Of a stretch of 64,000 nt of DNA, positions 57,525 to 64,000 are shown one piece after another. This stretch comes from Blasia pusilla (taxonomy: Eukaryota; Marchantiophyta; Marchantiopsida; Blasiales). The stretch covers positions 14,756,001 to 14,820,000 of the forward strand of contig CM114272.1 of the NCBI GenBank assembly GCA_050084515.1, read 5' to 3'. Numbering within the stretch: the stretch's first letter is position 1; every line of letters begins with the position of its first letter. Below the pieces are notes generated by a model. It ran no database searches, was not told where the DNA came from, and worked only from the letters and a program-made list of their open reading frames with translations. Position numbers and translations under genes: made by a program.

Positions 57525-60500
57525 TTACGTGTCATCCAATGAGGTCTTGGCAATGCTATATTCCAGCTCATCCAACTCATCCAGATCCAACTCGTCATCA
57601 TCCTCTGCCAGTAGTTGGGCATCTTCTTCTGTGATCAAATCCACCGATGTTGCACCTGATTCCTCTCCAGCACGACTCTGCTTATTCTGCTGGACCAGCA
57701 CCATACAGTCCAAGAGTGTAAAACACAGACTCAACTTACAATTTTCTTCAGCACAAAAATCCTTCAAACTTCTACTTGTCAGATACAGGTGCAACCCAAT
57801 CCTCAGGACATCTTCATCCAGAAACTGAAAAACATGAACAGTACAGCCAGAGACATAAAGACCTTAAAAGTCATCCACACTAATTAGGGACAGACTGGGA
57901 GACACCATAGAAAGGAGCTACAGCATCTTGATAACTAATGCATGTTGAAGTTTGGCTCAGTAAATACTCAGTATGTCATTAACATGGTAGGTGACACAAA
58001 GGTGACTATTTCAATCTACTCTGCCTTTCTCAAACTTCGTGAACAAAATTTGTCGGCAGAATGTGGCTCACTGTCTATCAGAAACAAAGCTGGACTTCAC
58101 CGGACCATCCATACAGATTTGCATGTCTCGAAGACGACCTGAAAAAACTTTTCATCTTACAGAAGCCCAGTTTTTAAAAATACTCAAGCAGGCGAATAAC
58201 ACTATAATCCAGTGACTTGAATTTGGTGGGGTAGTTACCTCTGCACTTCGACCAGAAGGAGCAGTTTCTTCTTGCTCCTCCTCTTCTCTCTGATATTGAT
58301 CAAAGGCCTCCGCATCATCCACAAACAGACTTGCATCTGCTGCAAACAGCTCCCGTCCACTGTTCGATACACATGCCAGATACGGGCACAAAGTTATTAC
58401 AGTGCAGCAACCTACAAGAGGCAATTTTCCCAAAATTTCAGATAGAAAGCTTCAAAATGAAAGCCAGCAGACCATGACAAAATAAATAAAATACCTCATC
58501 CGATCCTGCTTTGCCCTTTCAAGTCTTTTGGCAGCCAGCTCAGCTTCCTTTTGCTCTGTTTTCTTTCTCTTCCATTCTGCAAAAAGATCTCCTGTGATCT
58601 GGGTAGAACTCTTCAGTGCTCGTCTCTGAAAAGCAAAGTAATGGCATAGTGAGCGAATGTCATGGTCAGCATTAAAAAAATGAGATTAAGACGTGTGAAA
58701 AAAATAATGGACACAGGACACAGCTAGAAAGTCTCACTAGGGATATACATATCACAGGAGAAGACAGCTCCAGAACTACATTTGACATCAATTCTGAGAA
58801 ACGTGATACTTGAAACCTACTTAACAGAAAGCAAGAGTCTGGTCCTTTCAATGAAAACAATAGCATAATTCGGATTGCATCAGATTTCTTAAGTGGGTAT
58901 GCATCCCACCATCCAGAAGACCTCATCTCACTTACTTTGAGTGGTCACTAAGCTAACCAGGTACAAATTAGACTGCATCCAACATTGAATTAGGATGGGC
59001 GAGGCATCATCCTTGTAATAAGTTGTACCTGGTTCTCAATCTCTTCTTCAACTGAAAGTTTGTCGCCCTCTTCCTCCAGTAAAGCCTTCATCTGTGATTT
59101 CAACACATAACCTGGAGGCAAGGCATGTCGATAGTGACATTCCTTGCCACCATTGGGACAAGTCCAGAACCATCCATACTGCTTCTTCTCGACCGCATCC
59201 AGAAAATGCTTGCAAACCTGAATGGGAACAAGCTAGGGTCATAAGCATACCAAATACGGCTGCCAATATATCATTCTTCATCAGAAGTAAATTACAAAAA
59301 ACTGCACAAGTGATCTTAAGCAGGGGAAAGCATCACTGAAGGGAAAACAGTATAGCTTGACATCGACATATTGCAGTGACCAATTAGGTCAAGCTTCATT
59401 CACTGACAAAGTAACTCGTCAGAGGTACCAACTGATGACCAGGCCAAACCACAATACAACAGCTGGCCAGGGTAATAATCTGATTGACCAATACAAATAC
59501 TAAGACAGGGGACACTGATGGGTGAAGCTTAAACCAGGATTATCAGAGGAATGCTTTGAGTACAAAATGTGTTGATCATCTAAGCAACAAAGCTCTGTGA
59601 CTGATCTACAAGATCAATTTCCATTGGCTAAGCTCACAAGATTCGGAGAATAGTCTGCCTGAGCTTCCTTCAGCCCCTGTCTGAATTAAGTAGGGATGAG
59701 CAAAATCCTGGTCAGTTAAGAAAATTCCAGGTGAATTGCTCGACAGGTTTACAGACACCAATCATTTTTGGGAGCCCACTGTATCCACAGGTTAAAAGGT
59801 AACCTTGAGACTGATACAAAATTGGGAAGGTTTCAGCGAACAGCAAAGGGTTCCGGGGGTAAGGGAACTGATCCTCAAGCAGGTCATTTGAGTCAGGAAA
59901 TGATGTCACCTTTAAAGGTTCCATCAACAGCAATTAAAAAACGTGATAGAGGGATAGGTTGGACTCAGTGACATCTAGAAATCCTCAAAATCGACAAAAT
60001 AAACTGTTGAAATCTTAAGGGCTTGAAAGAAGGAACAATCAAATCCATATCCAAAAGAAAGATGAAAAAAATCCCCAGAACAAGCAAGGACACATGTCGT
60101 GCATACAATTTCAGTTGGCTTGTTGTGAGAGTATTCTTGCCCTTTGGATTCCACCACTTTCTCCAGGGTTTCTTGATCCCACTCCTCCATTCCTGCAAAT
60201 TGACATTCAAAGTTACTCAATTCTGCCTCAAGAAAAACTCAGTATTCAGATAAATGACTTGCTAAAATTTGGATTCATTTGAAACCCACCATCCTCGTTA
60301 TCCCTCTGGTCGCTGTAAAGATCGATCTTTTCTCCCTTACGTTCCACACCCAAATCATGAGAGTACTTGCACTTGAAACCCTTGGCACATTGTCCATGTC
60401 GGAAAAACTCGCAAACTACTGATTTAGGATCGACACCTGCAGCAAGGAATACAGGATTCGTGTCAACCAAATACGCACCATCTTTCTCTGCGAATGGTGC

Positions 60501-61131
60501 GAAGTATCAGACCCACCCAACCCTAAAATCGAAAATTTCGAATTCTTAGAGAGGTTCACCCCGCACGTAACCCTAATTCTGAATTTCTGAACAAATTCCC
60601 TTCAGATATCCGTACATTTAACTGGCATGGATTTATGGATCACTGAACCTTCACGGACATGCACTACGTCGCAACATCGTACCAACAAATTCTAGCAATT
60701 GACGGAAGTCTTGCTCATACCAAGCGGCACCTTGGGCTGACTGATCGCCACTTTAAACAACTCATTCAGTTCCTTCTCCCGCTGCTCCGCCTCTTCCTTC
60801 TTCTTCTGCAGAATAGACCGACGGAGAAACTCAAAACGAGGATGCGAGGGCTTAATACGATTCATAGGCAACTAAGAGGAAGGAGAGGATTCTGCAATGC
60901 GAGTACGCAGAACAAATGTAAACGAACCTTAGCGGCAGCTTTGGGATCATTTGCTGGAGTGACCTTAGGCTGCACCGATTGATGGAGGCTCTGCACGTAC
61001 TTTTGCACATTTTTACTCTTGTTCTTATTCTTCAATCCAAAAGTCTTATCCTCCACGAGCTTCTGTTTCTTGGCTAGATCTGCCTTCGACTTCTCCTTGC
61101 CGCCCTTGGCCGGTACTACCTTCGGTGGCAT
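57525..61131 (-). CDS. ZC3H15: DRG-family-regulatory protein 1 homologue (CCCH zinc finger)
   Basis: Eight exons with GT-AG borders and fully consistent phases: 61131-60928, 60805-60721, 60436-60290, 60192-60107, 59217-59029, 58625-58495, 58359-58239 and 57689-57525. They give 375 residues ending in TAA. The N-terminus is [20 protein letters not shown], Lys-rich. The first CCCH finger is [19 protein letters not shown] (C-x7-C-x5-C-x3-H). The second is split by spacing, with [24 protein letters not shown]. After it comes [18 protein letters not shown], then [20 protein letters not shown], the DRG-binding (DFRP) part. The tail is very acidic ([15 protein letters not shown]). The family (human ZC3H15, yeast Tma46, plant C3H11/C3H21) stabilises the ribosome-associated GTPase DRG1 in the cytoplasm. 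The start is the first ATG, with the conserved Lys-rich N-terminus. No lesions. Confidence 0.96.
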
Positions 61132-61455
61132 CGTAACCCCTCCACGCCCTCACCGGCTCTCTCAAAACTTAAAACCCTCCGATCTCTTGAATCCCGTCTC
61201 AGAATCTACTCCTCCAACATCAGCCTTCTTCAGCTTTCTACCGTGCCCGCACCTCGCAGCACCATCCCCACCCCAACCCTCTCTTCTCACCTGTCCACCC
61301 TAGCGTCCAATTTCGTTTCCGCGTGCCAAGCGCATCCAAACCCCATAGCGCTCGTCTTCTCCGATCCTCCGCTGCCAGGGCCTCGGGACTCTGTGCTTTG
61401 CGGTGACCATGGTCGCCTGTTGGCCCTAGCGTCACGGTGGAGCCCTACCACGTAA

Positions 61456-64000
61456 CGTTCTGCCGCAGTCTCTTCGGACTGCGTACAGTTCTACAAGTGT
61501 TGCACCCTTTCCTTTACCGTTGATTTAGTGCGCCCTTTGGCTAATCCAATCGGTTCATTTGGGAATTCCTTAGACTTAGAGGATGGGTTTAGGGTGACCA
61601 TGGGTCCATAGTTTAGGGTGGACTCCCATAAATAGAGATATGTGTAATCTATATTATTATGGGAGAGTGTTTTTTCGATTTGCATGCACGTAATATATGA
61701 CAATAAGTAAATGTTTCACATATTACGAGTAAGAAATTTTTTTTTGAATTTGTGTGCAACATCATTAATTTCTTCCCTTCACGGATTATACACTAGCTTT
61801 TCAAATTTATTTTTTATTTCTCGTGCATTGTATGGGCACCTTACTAGTAATGTTTCACTTGTACTAGTAGTTGAGAACTTTTGGTCTGAAATACATAAGT
61901 GAAAGTGCAACGGAGTGTGTAGATGTGTGACTCTAATGTTTAAGTTGAAATGTTATTTTGATTTATGAAAGGAAGTGCTCCGGAAAAAAATTAGTGTGTC
62001 AAATTTGGGAAGCATGTAAAATGAGAGGTATATGGTATACGATGGTGGATGGCAAATGGTACCACTTGGGATGTTTGAGATACGGGCAAGTAGCAATATG
62101 AAATGAGGGAATGAAAGAATTTGTGTGGAGGTAGAAAGTAGATTTTCCAAGAATATGATATAAAGTTGTGATGAAGACTTACATTAATCAATGTATGCAG
62201 TTAAAGTAGAGAAATTATGCAGTTGTATTGATACGTAAGAGAGGAGTGTAATGTATGGTCTGAGTTGCAATTGAAGATTGAAGTGGAAGGTTTAATCTGT
62301 TGGTGAATTTACAGACAATAACCTGTAATCCAAAATATTCCAGTAGATGTACATATGGGAGGAGTAATTAGCAAAGAGTGCTCTAATATATTGGAGATGT
62401 CCAAATAGAGAGGAATCATTTGAGAAGTAGACAAAAGGTGTTGTGTATTACAGAGACAAGTGCAATGACTTGTAGCATGAAAAAGAATATATGTAGCTCC
62501 AACGAATGTTATGGAACTAAAGCAAAATTACAGTTATGCTATCTCATTATTGTGTCATTTCCTCAAAAGTGACTGGATTATATTCTTGTAATGATAGTTT
62601 AGAATCCCTAGCAATGTGTGGCTGAACCTGCTCGAAGAATTCCTTGAAGTGTGAACTAGCATCCTTGAGTTTGTAGGTAAAATAGGAAATTATGCATTTA
62701 TTGGTGCATTTCAATCTCCTCGTAGATAGAAGATATGAGATCCTCTTGCAGAACAAATTTAATCTGCATTCTACCTAGTTCCTCTTGAACTTTTGTTAGT
62801 TTAGACAAAGCAGCATGGTAGATGTCGTAAGAAACTGCATGGTTGTGGGGAGTTGATGAAGAAAATCCCACTGGCAATGCCTGAAATGCCAAGAGAGGAC
62901 AAATCCAAAGAATCGTGAGAGAAAATTGTGAAAGAGGCATAAACAATTATTGTAAGTAGACATGAAGAGTACAAGTGACATAGGCTAAGAAAGATAAAAG
63001 TATGCATAGAGGAGATGGAAAGTATAAAATTTAGAACATGAGCTAGAGTAAAGGTAGGTTATAAGTTTCCCAAAATTGAGAATACTTATGACATGTGAGA
63101 AACAGAAGGAAGTGGAACTTAGAGGTTCTTATTGAAAGAGAGTGTTGTCTAGAAAAGAAATGCAAGGAGGTAAGAAACGAGGTGTGTAGTTAAAGTGATG
63201 CATGAAGCTCGCCATGAAGTAGATGTGGAAAGTTGTTAGAATTGGTAACTGATGTAGAATAGAAGTAAAATGCTATTTGAAAATGTAGAGTACAAAGTGA
63301 CTATGTACTATGTACAAGAGCTAATTACATGGATGTGGGCTAAGTGCACTTCTGCTTTGCCGGTGATGTGACGAGGTTGGAAGAATCAAATGTAGGATGA
63401 TCAAAATTGGCATTTCATGCATGTGGTAGTTGTACCATTGGTCTCTTCAAAATCTGGTAGAATAGGGATGGTATGTGGTGTGTCCATGGAGTAAAGTAAA
63501 AACTTTGGTAGCTTCATTTCACCTAGTGATGAGATGTGATGCTTTGGAAGTAATCAAGTCGATGACCATGTGAATAGGTAGGTGGAACTCATGACGTAGA
63601 GTCTTGAGTTGATCAAGACGCATGCCTCCACTTATTAAAGTGAAGATTCTAATTGCTTGTGTTTGTGTCAATGAAGTCTCTCAATGAGGAACAAGGCCTA
63701 GATTATCATAGATCCTTATCTGGTTCTCCGTTGGACGTACAAAGCATGGTGTTGATTCCTCTAGGATGCTATGGACGTCGTTGAGTATCATACTCACGAA
63801 ATCCATCTATGTTGTTTGCACATGGTGGATTTTTAGAAGACAGGAGAGTAGTATAGAGATAAATGATTGGTGTATAGTAAAGGATTTACTTGAGGTGTTC
63901 GAGGAAGGCCACGGAAAGTACTATTGTTATCATTGTCAATGGATGTCCCGCCACTAATAGAGTACGTGTAGGTTGGCTTCTACGTGGTGCACCTATTGTG
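61456..64000. other. AT-rich interval, largely without genes
   Basis: Apart from the fragment at 62587-62946 I see no coding sequence, repeat array or retroelement motif here. Frames near 61711-61902 and 63766-63957 are short and without composition bias. Confidence 0.45.
62587..62946 (-). pseudogene. Gene fragment with a helical segment, two frames
   Basis: The minus strand reads LPVGFSSSTPHNHAVSYDIY, then SKLTKVQEELGRMQIKFVLQ and SIYEEIEM after a good acceptor (TTTCAG near 62882), ending in TAA. In another frame further on it reads KDASSHFKEFFEQVQPHIAR, then LSLQEYNPVTFEEMTQ and a stop. Both parts look like real protein, but no GT donor joins them. I do not recognise the family. It may be a decayed gene or two exons whose junction I cannot see. 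Confidence 0.4.

Noticed and set aside
61243-61455. Divergent plus-strand gene sharing a promoter with the ZC3H15 homologue
   Set aside because: The frame is open from about 61130 to 61455 but has no ATG, no recognisable domain and no downstream exon; GC-rich promoter DNA can stay open by chance.

Overview
The window looks like nuclear DNA of a land plant. It has spliced genes with GT-AG introns, Mutator-type SWIM/MULE coding sequence, Ty1/copia and Ty3/gypsy retroelements nested in one another, foldback elements and long GA microsatellites. The density of decayed, nested retroelements suits a large genome; a fern or other seed-free plant is my guess, not something the sequence proves.

Layout. 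1-2235 (+): MULE transposase/SWIM-finger gene entering from the left edge, with one in-frame TAG. 4391-8003 (-): multi-exon gene of unknown function with one C2H2 finger; most of its exons chain in phase. 8.0-10.5 kb: non-coding, with perfect short hairpins and a foldback element. 10.5-20.4 kb: two minus-strand copia elements, the first broken by a non-coding repeat family called R1 here, plus the left end of a gypsy element. 20.4-23.2 kb: a second type of gypsy on the minus strand, truncated into the copia gag. 23.7-27.6 kb: remnants of a gypsy family whose Pol ends in a PHD finger. 27.6-30.8 kb: a copia remnant, a third type of gypsy integrase tail and a minisatellite. 31937-41535: a nearly complete PHD-gypsy element inserted in an exon of a minus-strand host gene, whose other exons lie at 30.95-31.9 and 41.5-44.1 kb. 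44127-44925: left end of another member of the family, in another exon of that host gene. 44.9-46.2 kb: best copy of R1. 46.3-50.3 kb: a decayed gene with the layout of an N4/N6 DNA methyltransferase, lying among more than 20 copies of a 27-bp palindrome. 51.5-55.1 kb: an old PHD-gypsy copy. 57525-61131 (-): the one clearly intact housekeeping gene, an eight-exon ZC3H15/DFRP1 homologue, whose exon phases I checked throughout. 61.5-64 kb: AT-rich, almost no genes.

Two systems deserve attention. (1) The PHD-gypsy family has a DDE integrase with a C-terminal PHD finger, but its ends are not simple LTRs: the left end is B, the right end is A-B-A'. This B...A-B-A' order is the split-direct-repeat layout I know from tyrosine-recombinase retrotransposons (PAT, Ngaro, VIPER). 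The right-end order recurs in a second subfamily, left ends in three copies lack A, and the full copy has a 4-5 bp target duplication. (2) The methyltransferase-like gene sits among 27-bp palindromes (13-bp arms, one central base), which also occur inside a small transposon 20 kb away. This suggests a mobile family combining a methyltransferase-fold protein with palindromic sites.
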